From Kiritimatiellia bacterium (GTDB lineage Bacteria; Verrucomicrobiota; Kiritimatiellia; JAAZAB01), in contig JAGYMT010000043.1 in assembly GCA_018400335.1 (NCBI GenBank), positions 1-9,547 of the forward strand: a stretch of 9,547 nt of DNA. The letters are read 5' to 3'. The notes under the pieces are model-generated. The model did not search any database and was not told the DNA's origin. It worked only from the letters and a program-made list of their open reading frames with translations. Positions within the stretch are counted from its first letter, which is position 1, and each line of letters begins with the position of its first letter. Positions 1-6,847 of the stretch are shown here, piece by piece. Both the position numbers and the translations under genes were made by a program.

Positions 1-453
1 TACAAGGATTTCTTCGCGTTCATCCTGCCGCCGGACATTCCGCGCATCGGCGTGACCAAAGTGGGACAGGCTTCCAGCCTGTCCAAAGACACGGGCAAGA
101 TGCCCGTGCAACTTTCCAGGACCTACCGTTTCGACGTGTCGGAAGCCCGCTCGATGAACACCGGTGGGAAGATCGTGAACGTGCAATGGGACTTCGATTT
201 CCGGGATGGTATATTCTCCGCGACGCAGGGCTATCAGCTTTGCCGGAAGGAAGTCCAGAAATCTCGCGCCAAGACGCAAAGACGCAAAGGGGAGAGCTTG
301 GAAGAGAACTCTTCCGGCGGGTTCGAGGGTGACATGACCGTTGAATACACGTTCGAGGACATTCATCCAGGATCGGAAGTATCAATCGCCTGCCGGGTGC
401 AGGACGATCTCGGCGGCGAAGGTATGAAGGCGATGAAGTTGAAGGTGGAATAG
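1..453 (+). CDS. 3' end of a gene entering from the left; PKD-like or methylase C-terminal domain
   Basis: The frame is open from base 1 to the TAG at 451-453, so the N-terminus lies outside the window; the internal GTG at 52 is not a convincing start. The visible 150 residues begin YKDFFAFILPPDIPRIGV. They include a WDFD segment and end in IACRVQDDLGG followed by GMKAMKLKVE. The WDFD...YTF...VQDDLGG pattern resembles a PKD-like beta-sandwich. The last 20 or so residues also recall the IAVKV-D-x-x-G-N-x-x-M endings I remember from adenine-specific methylases beside restriction helicases. Both readings are from memory and weak. Two dispersed repeats lie inside the frame and keep it open (residues about 21-37 and 88-96), so part of this protein is repeat-derived. 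The next gene's ribosome binding site overlaps its stop, so it is probably the preceding gene of the operon. Function unknown. Confidence 0.7.
   Translation, partial: YKDFFAFILPPDIPRIGVTKVGQASSLSKDTGKMPVQLSRTYRFDVSEARSMNTGGKIVNVQWDFDFRDGIFSATQGYQLCRKEVQKSRAKTQRRKGESLEENSSGGFEGDMTVEYTFEDIHPGSEVSIACRVQDDLGGEGMKAMKLKVE
61..113. repeat. double-hairpin dispersed repeat inside a coding frame
   Basis: Two perfect short inverted repeats lie in tandem. GGACAGGCT (64-72) pairs with AGCCTGTCC (76-84) around a 3-nt loop, and CACGGGCA (90-97) pairs with TGCCCGTG (101-108) around a 3-nt loop, with five bases between them. In the coding frame it reads VGQASSLSKDTGKMPVQ. Peptides of this kind (GQA-SLS...DTGKMPV) are familiar to me from many annotated proteins of Verrucomicrobiota-like genomes, where they mark an interspersed palindromic repeat; that link is from memory. 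Only one copy is in the window. Confidence 0.7.
262..290. repeat. AAGACGC-type dispersed repeat inside the same coding frame
   Basis: The segment contains a direct double copy of AGACGCAA flanked by TCTCGCGCC and AGG. In frame it gives SRAKTQRRKG, a peptide I remember as recurring in unrelated proteins of environmental bacteria and typical of a dispersed intergenic repeat that has entered genes. It lies about 150 bases after the double-hairpin repeat in the same ORF and keeps the frame open. Only one copy is visible here, so the dispersed nature is recalled rather than shown. Confidence 0.5.
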
Positions 454-457
454 GAGG
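452..457 (+). promoter_or_regulatory. strong Shine-Dalgarno for the Pro-rich microprotein
   Basis: AGGAGG starts inside the TAG stop of the preceding gene and is followed by a 6-nt spacer to the ATG at 464. It is the best ribosome binding site on the + strand of this window and is the main reason to accept the short proline-rich ORF as a real gene. Confidence 0.75.
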
Positions 458-463
458 AAACCT

Positions 464-631
464 ATGACTTGGAGACTGAGAAAAGACCCGCATGGACTGT
501 TGGCCAGACCGCCTGTACCACGGCCACCGAGACCGCCGCAAGCGCCAAAGCCACCCAAACCCCCGAAACCGCCGAAGCCCCCAAAACCACCGGCACCGCC
601 CGGATACCAATACTACTGGAGAGACAAATGA
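464..631 (+). CDS. 55-aa Lys-Pro-Pro repeat microprotein
   Basis: The ORF runs ATG (464) to TGA (629-631) and encodes a basic, proline-rich protein of 55 residues. It starts MTWRLRKDPHGLL, then has an Arg/Pro-rich stretch, five uninterrupted KPP triplets (about residues 29-43), and the tail APPGYQYYWRDK. The five triplets use different codons (AAG or AAA for Lys; CCA, CCC or CCG for Pro), and all differences between them are synonymous. That suggests selection on the peptide rather than recent DNA slippage. It has a perfect AGGAGG site, and its stop overlaps the next ATG as ATGA. No signal peptide or membrane segment is visible. It matches no family I know; an extended polyproline II linker or binding peptide is a guess. 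Translation of such a run would be expected to need EF-P. Confidence 0.65.
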   Translation: MTWRLRKDPHGLLARPPVPRPPRPPQAPKPPKPPKPPKPPKPPAPPGYQYYWRDK

Positions 632-732
632 ACGAGCGTGCGGAAGGCGGGGCCACAAGACCGTTTCATCAAGGAAGTTTCGTCGGCAAGCAGAATCGTC
701 AAGGACAATACTATGAGTTCTTTCGGCTTTGA
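628..732 (+). CDS. possible 34-aa ORF coupling the microprotein to the ATPase
   Basis: This ORF starts in an ATGA overlap with the preceding microprotein and ends at TGA 730-732, twenty bases inside the ATPase gene. GGAG at 618-621 lies 6 nt before its ATG. The product begins MNERAEGGATRPF and ends QYYEFFRL; it is hydrophilic and resembles nothing I know. It may be a true small gene or simply a translational bridge that carries ribosomes to the ATPase start at 713. A chance ORF of this length is also quite possible. Confidence 0.3.
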   Translation: MNERAEGGATRPFHQGSFVGKQNRQGQYYEFFRL

Positions 733-3106
733 TACGGCTTACGAACGGCTTGCGAAAATCCTTCCCCAACTTACTGCCCTTTCTGGCGCTGAAAATGAGG
801 CCGCCACGCGTCTCCGCGCAATTGATGTCACGCTGTTCGACGTTCTCGATTGGCAACGGGAAGAAGTCGACCCGGAATCCTACTGCAGGGCACAGGGCTA
901 TGCCGACTACGTGTGCAAGATTGACGGTCGTGTTGTTCTCGTTATCGAAGCCAAAAGGGCGGGTACGACGTTTGTACTACGCACCGACAAACTCGAAAAT
1001 CGCCCTTATTCTTTCGGGTTTCTCGCACAGGAATCGAGGGACGCCGCTGACGCGCTACAGCAAGCCATTGGATACGCCGCCACCATTGGTGCGCGCTACG
1101 TAGCCATTACGAACGGGAGCCAATGGCTTCTTGCCATGACCTATGTCGAGAGTCGCGAACTGGACGAGCGCCTTGTTTATGTCTTTGAGTCGTCAGATGC
1201 GATAAAGAGCAGATTTAGGATGTTCTGCGACTGCTTCGCCAAGGCGCAGATGGGGTCATGCCGAGTTGACAGCGACCTGCTGGGGTTTGTGCAGAAACCG
1301 CCACCGCCGAAGCTTTCCTCCCGCATTCCGGGATACCCCTTGGCCGGAACGCGTAACGTCTTCAGGAATGAACTGTCATACATCTTGAACTATGTCTGGC
1401 AGGTAATGAGCCAGGACGAAGGCTCAAAGGAGTTCATACACAACTGCTATGTCAACCCGCAATCGCACGAAGACGCGATAGCGCTTGTTCGTGAACTGCT
1501 GACGAAAAGGCACTCCGAGGATGCCATCCTTGTAGAGAGCGAGGTTGTGGGAATCGACTCGCTCCTACAGAGACTGGCGCAGTTGCCAACAGCTCGCCCG
1601 TTTGTAATCCTCGGAGAAATAGGCCGGGGAAAGACATCCTTCCTCAAGTACCTGAGGCATGAGGGGGCGGCCGATCTCCTGGCAAACTACATCCAGATTG
1701 ACATCAATTTCCTAGATCGCCCCGACGAGCCGGGTCAAGTCCCGAAGTACATCTACGATGAGATAGAGAATCAGCTTTTGGCCAACTACGGAGTCGACGT
1801 CAGGGAGGACAGATTCGTTCGGGGTGTTTTGCACCGAGAACTGATGCGCCTTCGCCGCACTCCTGAGGGCCAGGCGTATCAAGGAAACTCTGAGAAATTC
1901 AGAGAGTACGAACTTGGCGAAATTCAACGGCTCTTGGCAGACCGGCACGCGTACTTCGTCAGGGTGTTTTATCATTTGAAGGAGGGCCGCAGGCGCTCCC
2001 TAGCCCTATTCCTCGACAACCTCGACAGACGTGAGCCGGCTTTCCAGGAAGAGGCGTTTCTGAAGGCGTCAGCCCTCGCGCGAGATTGGGCGTGTCTTGT
2101 CTTTGTGAGCCTTCGCCCAGATACGTTCTACAGGTCGCGTGAGAAAGGAGTTTTGGATACTATCGCTCCGCTAACGTTTACGGTTTCCCATCCTGATTTG
2201 TCCCTCGTCCTGAAAAGGCGTTTCGCGTACGCGAAAGAAATCGCGGAAGGCAAGCGATTGTGTGGAACCGTGATGCCGGATGGTTCCGGGGGGAAGGTGG
2301 GACTTGAACTGCCCAAAGTCGCGGCCATCTTCGGTTCATGCGAGTTCGCAGCATGGAAGCGGCATGGCATGATCCCCATGTTGGAAGCTGCGTCTAACGG
2401 TAATATCCGCCGGATGCTGGATTTCGCCCGTGCAACCTTGTGCAGTGGGCATCTTGACACAGGCAAAATCGTCGAGGCGATTGAGAAGGATGGCCGCTAC
2501 CGCATCCCCGACTATGAAGGTATCAAGGCGCTCTTGTATGGGGAGTATCTCCATTTCGATCCGAGTGAGTCCCCGTTCGTGAATCTGTTTGACATCATGC
2601 ATGCGGACGCACGCGAGCATTTCGCTTGCCTGGCAATTCTCCAGCAGCTCGACAGAATACCTTTTGACGGCCCCACGAATGGGTATGTTGGCAGGGTGTA
2701 CCTGGCTGCCTATTTGAACTCAGTCGGCATTTGCTCTCAGGCATTCGAGAACTGCCTTTCCCGTCTGGAACAGAAGCAGCTGATTCGGCGATTGATCCCG
2801 GACACAGAAACGCCGCATGAGAAGACCCAGTTCCGCATCACCTCCTTGGGCAGATTCCATCTGTTCAACCTGGCTCCTTCGTTTCAGTATATTGATGCTG
2901 TCACGGTGGATACACCAGTTCTGGATGACTCCACGCGCAAGCAGATCACGGACACAAGCATGACCTCCGAGCGCGTGGCGCGGACCTCCGCCTTTCTTAC
3001 CTATCTGGACAAAGCCGTGGAAAGCGTAGCAGACCAAGGAGTTCGTGATCTGTGGCGGGAAATCTCACAGATGGCATGGAAGAGCGTCAGGCAGGTGAGA
3101 TTCTGA
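713..3106 (+). CDS. HsdR_N-like PD-(D/E)XK nuclease fused to a P-loop ATPase
   Basis: This 797-aa protein has an N-terminal restriction-type domain: ENEAATR (27-33), GYADYV with Asp65, and VIEAKR with Glu79 and Lys81. That is the D...ExK core of HsdR N-terminal nucleases. A linker follows, then an NTPase: Walker A GEIGRGKTS (301-309), Walker B ALFLDNLD (431-438), a VSLRPD sensor-like strand (465-470) and a GNIRRML sensor II-like motif (563-569). The rest, to residue 797, looks helical with a winged-helix-like part. The fold could be STAND/AAA+ of Orc/Cdc6-like type; I cannot place it in a named family. ATG 713 is preferred because AAGGA lies 7 nt upstream; GTG 638 would add 25 residues without a good site. 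A helicase set of motifs is absent, so this is not a type I R subunit. The domain pair suggests an ATP-gated nuclease for foreign DNA. Gene boundaries are firm; the role is inferred. Confidence 0.85.
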   Translation: MSSFGFDTAYERLAKILPQLTALSGAENEAATRLRAIDVTLFDVLDWQREEVDPESYCRAQGYADYVCKIDGRVVLVIEAKRAGTTFVLRTDKLENRPYSFGFLAQESRDAADALQQAIGYAATIGARYVAITNGSQWLLAMTYVESRELDERLVYVFESSDAIKSRFRMFCDCFAKAQMGSCRVDSDLLGFVQKPPPPKLSSRIPGYPLAGTRNVFRNELSYILNYVWQVMSQDEGSKEFIHNCYVNPQSHEDAIALVRELLTKRHSEDAILVESEVVGIDSLLQRLAQLPTARPFVILGEIGRGKTSFLKYLRHEGAADLLANYIQIDINFLDRPDEPGQVPKYIYDEIENQLLANYGVDVREDRFVRGVLHRELMRLRRTPEGQAYQGNSEKFREYELGEIQRLLADRHAYFVRVFYHLKEGRRRSLALFLDNLDRREPAFQEEAFLKASALARDWACLVFVSLRPDTFYRSREKGVLDTIAPLTFTVSHPDLSLVLKRRFAYAKEIAEGKRLCGTVMPDGSGGKVGLELPKVAAIFGSCEFAAWKRHGMIPMLEAASNGNIRRMLDFARATLCSGHLDTGKIVEAIEKDGRYRIPDYEGIKALLYGEYLHFDPSESPFVNLFDIMHADAREHFACLAILQQLDRIPFDGPTNGYVGRVYLAAYLNSVGICSQAFENCLSRLEQKQLIRRLIPDTETPHEKTQFRITSLGRFHLFNLAPSFQYIDAVTVDTPVLDDSTRKQITDTSMTSERVARTSAFLTYLDKAVESVADQGVRDLWREISQMAWKSVRQVRF

Positions 3107-3116
3107 GGATGGCTCT

Positions 3117-3242
3117 ATGTTCGACTCGTTCTACGGCGAAACACTGAAAGCTTATCAGAACCGAGCGGCCGGCGTGATTGGGTCCCTGGCGGTGCCGGAC
3201 CGGGTATGGTGGCAGTCGATGTTGGAGATGGGCAATGCTTGA
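3117..3242 (+). pseudogene. diverged duplicate of the helicase 5' end (41-aa remnant)
   Basis: The ORF begins MFDSFYGETLKAYQN and continues to AVPDRV, matching the helicase N-terminus ([15 protein letters not shown] ... AVPDRV). By hand count 74 of 93 bases agree with 4355-4447, and the match then stops abruptly at [11 protein letters not shown] and a TGA. It still has its own GAGG (3105-3108, overlapping the ATPase stop) 8 nt before the ATG, and its last 8 bases overlap the fic start. It is therefore best seen as a helicase gene beginning that was cut off when fic arrived or was rearranged, and may now act as a leader that couples the ATPase to fic. It could still be translated as a 41-aa peptide. 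Confidence 0.75.
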
Positions 3243-4278
3243 GCCGAAGTTCCAGATCACGAATGAGATCACGGCTGCGTTGACCGCCATTGAGCGGGCG
3301 CGCGGGTTTCTGGAGGCAGCAACGCTTTCGGAAGACTGGATACGCCGCATGGCGGACCGGGCGCTGGTACTGGAAGCGCACCACACAACGCATATCGAGG
3401 GCACGAAGCTGACGCTGGAGCAGGCCGAAAAGCTGCTCGCCGGCCAGGCGGTGCCCGAGGCCGACCCGGACGACGCCAGGGAGTTGCTCAACTACCGGGA
3501 GGCGTTCGAGTTCGTGAGCGGCTATCTCGGAGATGGCGGACCAGTTACCGAAGGGTTGATCCGCGAGATTCACAAGCGATTGGTTGCCGACGTTCGCGGG
3601 GGGAGCGCCAGGCCCGGCGAGTACCGCGCCGTGCAGAACTACGTTGTGAACTCAGCCACGGGAGAAACCGTGTACACGCCGCCCCCGCCGGGCGATGTGC
3701 CGGCGCTCATGCGCGAACTGGTGGAATGGCTGAATCTGGAGACGGGTATTCATCCGGTTCTTGTTGCCGGCATCGGCCAGTTTCAGCTTGTCCATATTCA
3801 CCCTTTCTGCGACGGCAACGGACGATCGTCCCGACTGCTTTCCACGCTGTGCCTCTATCGGTCTGGTTACGACTTCAAGCGGCTGTTCACCATCAGCGAG
3901 TACTATGACCGCGACCGCGCGGCTTTCTACTCGGCGATTCAGAGCGTTCGAGAGGCCGCATTGGATATGACCGGCTGGTTGGAGTATTTCGCGGACGGCC
4001 TCCAAACGCAGTTGGAGGAAGTCAAAGGACGCGGGAAGCTGGCCATCCGCGTGGACGTGGCCGGGTCGCGGTTCAGTCTGAACGAGCGTCAGAAGACGGC
4101 GCTTCTCCACATTCTGGAGAAGGGCGAGATAGACATCGCCGTGCTTCAAATCCTGCGACCGGAAACAAACAGGCGATCGCTCCAGCGTGACCTGAAGGCG
4201 CTGGTTGAACTCGGGCTTGCAAAGCCGTTTGGAGCCACGCATAAGCAATGCTACCGACTGGGAAGCAAGAAGATATGA
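3235..4278 (+). CDS. fic: Fic-domain protein adenylyltransferase (class II) with C-terminal winged helix
   Basis: Fic enzymes transfer AMP (or another phosphate group) to a hydroxyl of a target protein. This 347-aa product has the full catalytic motif [12 protein letters not shown] (189-200), with His189, Asp193, Asn195 and Arg200. The autoinhibitory motif TTHIEG (51-56) on the N-terminal side matches the (S/T)xxxE(G/N) pattern of class II Fic proteins, so it is predicted to be held inactive until Glu55 is displaced. A loop with [11 protein letters not shown] (146-156) fits the flap region of the family. The C-terminal 75 residues, with [16 protein letters not shown], look like a winged helix. 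ATG 3235 is chosen because GGAG (3224-3227) lies 7 nt upstream and residues read from there are family-like; the open frame upstream is unrelated. It overlaps the helicase remnant by 8 nt and the next small ORF by ATGA. The target is unknown; a partner protein of this operon is an attractive guess. Confidence 0.93.
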   Translation: MLEPKFQITNEITAALTAIERARGFLEAATLSEDWIRRMADRALVLEAHHTTHIEGTKLTLEQAEKLLAGQAVPEADPDDARELLNYREAFEFVSGYLGDGGPVTEGLIREIHKRLVADVRGGSARPGEYRAVQNYVVNSATGETVYTPPPPGDVPALMRELVEWLNLETGIHPVLVAGIGQFQLVHIHPFCDGNGRSSRLLSTLCLYRSGYDFKRLFTISEYYDRDRAAFYSAIQSVREAALDMTGWLEYFADGLQTQLEEVKGRGKLAIRVDVAGSRFSLNERQKTALLHILEKGEIDIAVLQILRPETNRRSLQRDLKALVELGLAKPFGATHKQCYRLGSKKI

Positions 4279-4355
4279 AGACTTTGCGACAGGTTTACGA
4301 CAAGCTTTGCGACAAGTTCGCGACGGGATTCGCGACGCATGAGAGAGGCCGTTGA
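4275..4355 (+). CDS. 26-aa repeat ORF bridging fic and the helicase
   Basis: The ORF starts in an ATGA overlap with the fic stop (4275-4278) and its own TGA overlaps the helicase ATG (TGATG, 4353-4357). It therefore fills the whole gap exactly. The peptide is [18 protein letters not shown] followed by FATHERGR; its centre is a four-residue periodic pattern ([16 protein letters not shown]) encoded by the 12-nt repeats. There is no clear ribosome binding site other than coupling. It may be a translational bridge, a microprotein, or a former C-terminal extension of the Fic protein cut off by a stop. Low certainty that the peptide itself has a function. Confidence 0.4.
   Translation: MKTLRQVYDKLCDKFATGFATHERGR
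4282..4340 (+). repeat. five imperfect 12-nt tandem repeats
   Basis: Units are CTTTGCGACAG (4282-4292, 11 nt), GTTTACGACAAG (4293-4304), CTTTGCGACAAG (4305-4316), TTCGCGACGGGA (4317-4328) and TTCGCGACGCAT (4329-4340). The common core is TTYGCGAC. The array fills most of the fic-helicase junction and, being 12 nt per unit, could change copy number without breaking the frame of the small ORF. Confidence 0.65.
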
Positions 4356-6503
4356 TGTTCAACTCGTTCTATGGCGAAACGCTGAATGCATACCAGAACT
4401 GGGTGGCCGGATCGTTCCGGTCCCCGGCGGTGCCTGACCGGGTCCGGGATTACCTGTTGCATCTGGCGGTGGAGTCGCCGGCGGGGAAATACCAATCGCT
4501 CTGGCCGCACCAGCGGGGGGCGGTCCTTCGCGCGATCTTCGCCCATGAACTGCTGCAGCCGCGCGATGCGGGATGGAAAGACCTGCTGCTAAACGTGGTC
4601 ACGGGCGGCGGCAAGACGACGATTATTGCGGCGATCATGGCCTATCTGCGGGTTTGCCACGAGGTGCGGTCGTTCCTGCTGCTGTCGCCGAATACCATTG
4701 TCCGGGAGCGCTTGAAGACGGACTTTGAGAGACCGAGCCGGGACGGTTCCGTCTGGCGGCGGTTCAATCTGTTCCCGCCGGAGTTCGCGCATTACGTGCA
4801 TGACATGACCTTGCACGTTCTCCAGCCGGGTGCCGGAAGCGCGGGCATCCGAAGCGCCGCCGTGACGCTGGCCAACATCCATCAGCTTTACCACACGTCG
4901 AGCGCGCAGGGGGCGGAAAATCTCGGCGTGATCCTGAACCACCTTGGCCGGATTGCCGTTTTCAACGACGAGGCGCATAACACTGTTGCCCCGAAATATG
5001 ACGAGATTCTTGATTTGCTGTCGCAGTCCGGAAAGACGGTCATGCGCGTGGACACGACCGCGACGCCCGACCGCGCGGACGGCGAGAGTCCGCGAAGCCG
5101 GATGATCTGCCTCTACGGAATCAAGGAGGCGGTCAAAGACGGGATCATCAAGACTGTTTATGTTTGCCAGCCGAATATCAAGACGGTGGAACTCACCTAC
5201 ACGGATACGGAGACCGGCCAGGTTGTCCGCGTGGAAGAAGTCCCGTGGGAGGAGATTGACGCCAAGCAGATTCCGGCGACCAAGTGGGTGACGAGTCCGA
5301 AACCGCTTCGCCAGCAGTTGGAAATGGCGAAGCGGCGCTGGATGGAGCAAGTTAAACGGGCCGGGGGGGAAGGTTATCCAATCGGCGGAGAGCGAGAAGA
5401 CCGGCGGGCAGGCGAAATGGCGGCGCTACGAGACACAGGAAGGCGGGCGATACCGGCCGATCCTGTTCGTTGTGGCGGTGAGCATCAAGGACGCCTACAA
5501 CGCAAAGCGGGTTCTTGAGGAAGAACTCGCCCTAAAGACCTTTGTGATTGCCTCGAAAGATGAAGAAGAAACCGACATCAGCCCGGACCAGCGCAAGGCC
5601 GAATTGAAGGTTGCCATGACCATCGGCACGGACGCCGACGAGGAACGGCACAGCGCGGTTGTGAGCGTGCTCATGTTGCGCGAGGGGTGGGACGTGAAGG
5701 CGGTTTCGGTCATTGCGCTGCTTCGCAAGTTTTCCTCAAAGGTCTACGGCCAGCAGGTCATCGGGCGCGGACTCCGCCGCGTGTTTCCCCGGAAGGAAGA
5801 CGAGAAGGAACGACTGATTGTTGTTGACCATCCGAAGCTGGATCACGAATGGCTCTGGCAGATGATTGACGCCTACGTGAAAACGGATGTCGGCATACAA
5901 GAGGAACTTGACCTCGACGAAGGGCTTGAACAGCCTGAAGAAGTGGACGCCAGCGAAGACGCAATCGAGATTCCCGAACCACAGGACGAAGGCGAGGAAA
6001 TCGAACTGCCTGAACCGGAGGAGATCGAAGACGCGCCTTTGGGCCAGGACTGGACCGAATACCTAGCCGCAGTTCAGTATCCGCGAGAACAAATAGCTGT
6101 CACCCGCGAGGAGCGAACCGGTGAAAGCGAGCGCGATTTGACCGGGACGGGCTTCGTGACCACGGTTGCCTATTCGGATGCGGAGAAGCAGACCGCTACG
6201 GAGTTCATCCCCCCGAAAGAAACCATTCCGCTGGATCAACGGCAGAAGGAGCTTTGCGATCAGCTTTTCGATTTGACGGTTGAAGTCCTGTTCAACAACG
6301 GCCTGCCCATGAGCGGACGGGCTGTGATTTACAAGGTCTTGCTGAGCCACATCAGCGACAAGTTCCTTGCCGGCCAGACCATCGGTCAGTGCGGGACAGA
6401 ATCGCAGTTACTCTTCCTGCAAGACAGCCTGCACTATGTCCGCCGGGTATTTGACCGGCGGGAACTGTTGAAGGCGATCCTCGACAAGCCACCGGAAACA
6501 TGA
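4355..6503 (+). CDS. type III restriction Res-like DEAH helicase, frameshifted at a G7 tract
   Basis: This is a superfamily 2 helicase of the type III restriction Res type, expected to move on DNA using ATP. In the N-terminal frame are motif I TGGGKTT (83-89), DEAH (205-208) and TAT (235-237). In the C-terminal frame are REGWDV (about 442-447) and motif VI QVIGRGLRR (about 467-475), then an acidic linker (about 516-560) and a helical end. The frames meet at seven G (5363-5369); with six G they join as RAGG-KVIQSAE and give 715 aa. As sequenced, the N-terminal frame stops at 5518. The GTG at 5472 has no ribosome binding site, so the second half is probably not a separate gene. Unlike typical Res subunits there is no C-terminal PD-(D/E)XK domain; the two following genes have it instead. 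Start ATG 4355 overlaps the preceding stop; the stop overlaps the next ATG as ATGA. Confidence 0.85.
5363..5369 (+). other. G7 homopolymer frameshift site
   Basis: Seven consecutive G inside the helicase gene break the frame by +1. Removing one G restores a continuous helicase reading through GGKV. In the same window a nearly identical context in the ATPase gene (2286-2297, CCGGGGGGAAGG) has six G and encodes GGKV in frame. G6 runs at 3598-3603 and 4515-4520 are also in frame. Assembly error, phase variation, transcriptional slippage and real mutation all remain possible. Confidence 0.85.
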
Positions 6504-6847
6504 GCGAGAAGGGCATACTGCACGACCTGAAACGCGGGACGCGAGCAAGCGAACCCTACGATTCCACATGGGAACGCGACTACATGCTCTTGCTCGACGC
6601 CGACGCGACGGTCAAACGCTGGGAGCGTTGCCGCTCCCTGAGGATCTCCTACACGAAAGCCAACGAAAAGCTTGGTCGGTACAACCCGGATTTCATTGTT
6701 GAGCGGGAAGACGGTCAGAAGGAATTGCACGAGGTGAAAGGCGGTCACTTGCTGGCCGACGCGGACACGCAACGCAAATTCGCGGCAGGGGAGGAGTTTT
6801 GCCGGAAGCGGAAGATGGTCTTCAAGGTCATCACGAGGCGGCGGTAA
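6500..6847 (+). CDS. TnsA-like PD-(D/E)XK endonuclease, soluble paralogue
   Basis: This 115-aa protein is little more than a nuclease core. DSTWERDYM (21-29) carries the likely first acidic residue Glu25, YNPDF has Asp64, and HEVKGG has Glu78 and Lys80, giving the E...PD...ExK set of TnsA-like and phage-type endonucleases. It ends in a basic FKVITRRR. It begins in an ATGA overlap with the helicase stop and its TAA overlaps the next ATG. By hand alignment, 51 of 92 residues of the core are identical to the following protein, so the two come from a tandem duplication. All catalytic residues are present, so it is probably active. Its position directly after a Res-like motor that lacks its own nuclease suggests it is the cutting subunit, alone or as a heterodimer with its neighbour. 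Confidence 0.85.
   Translation: MSEKGILHDLKRGTRASEPYDSTWERDYMLLLDADATVKRWERCRSLRISYTKANEKLGRYNPDFIVEREDGQKELHEVKGGHLLADADTQRKFAAGEEFCRKRKMVFKVITRRR

Noticed and set aside
638..712. GTG 638 as the start of the ATPase
   Set aside because: The extra 25 residues look non-conserved and no good Shine-Dalgarno precedes it, while ATG 713 has AAGGA at a 7-nt spacing.
20..856. 278-aa ORF on the - strand
   Set aside because: Low-complexity Arg/Pro/Ser-rich translation; it is the antisense of the Pro-rich microprotein and the repeats, with no domain and with better supported genes on the + strand.
4282..4340. CRISPR-like array
   Set aside because: Units are only 12 nt, contiguous and without spacers.
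3652..4362. 236-aa ORF on the - strand
   Set aside because: Lies entirely opposite the catalytic core of the Fic gene and has no recognisable motif.
4589..5350. 253-aa ORF on the - strand
   Set aside because: Antisense to the helicase ATPase motifs; composition is His/Arg-rich as expected of a shadow frame.
5363..5370. Programmed -1 ribosomal frameshift at the G run
   Set aside because: The frame change needed is +1 (or one G fewer); a -1 shift would enter the third frame.
5472..6503. Separate gene starting at GTG 5472
   Set aside because: The codons just upstream in the same frame (RYRPILFVV) continue helicase sequence, and there is no ribosome binding site, so this is the second half of one gene.
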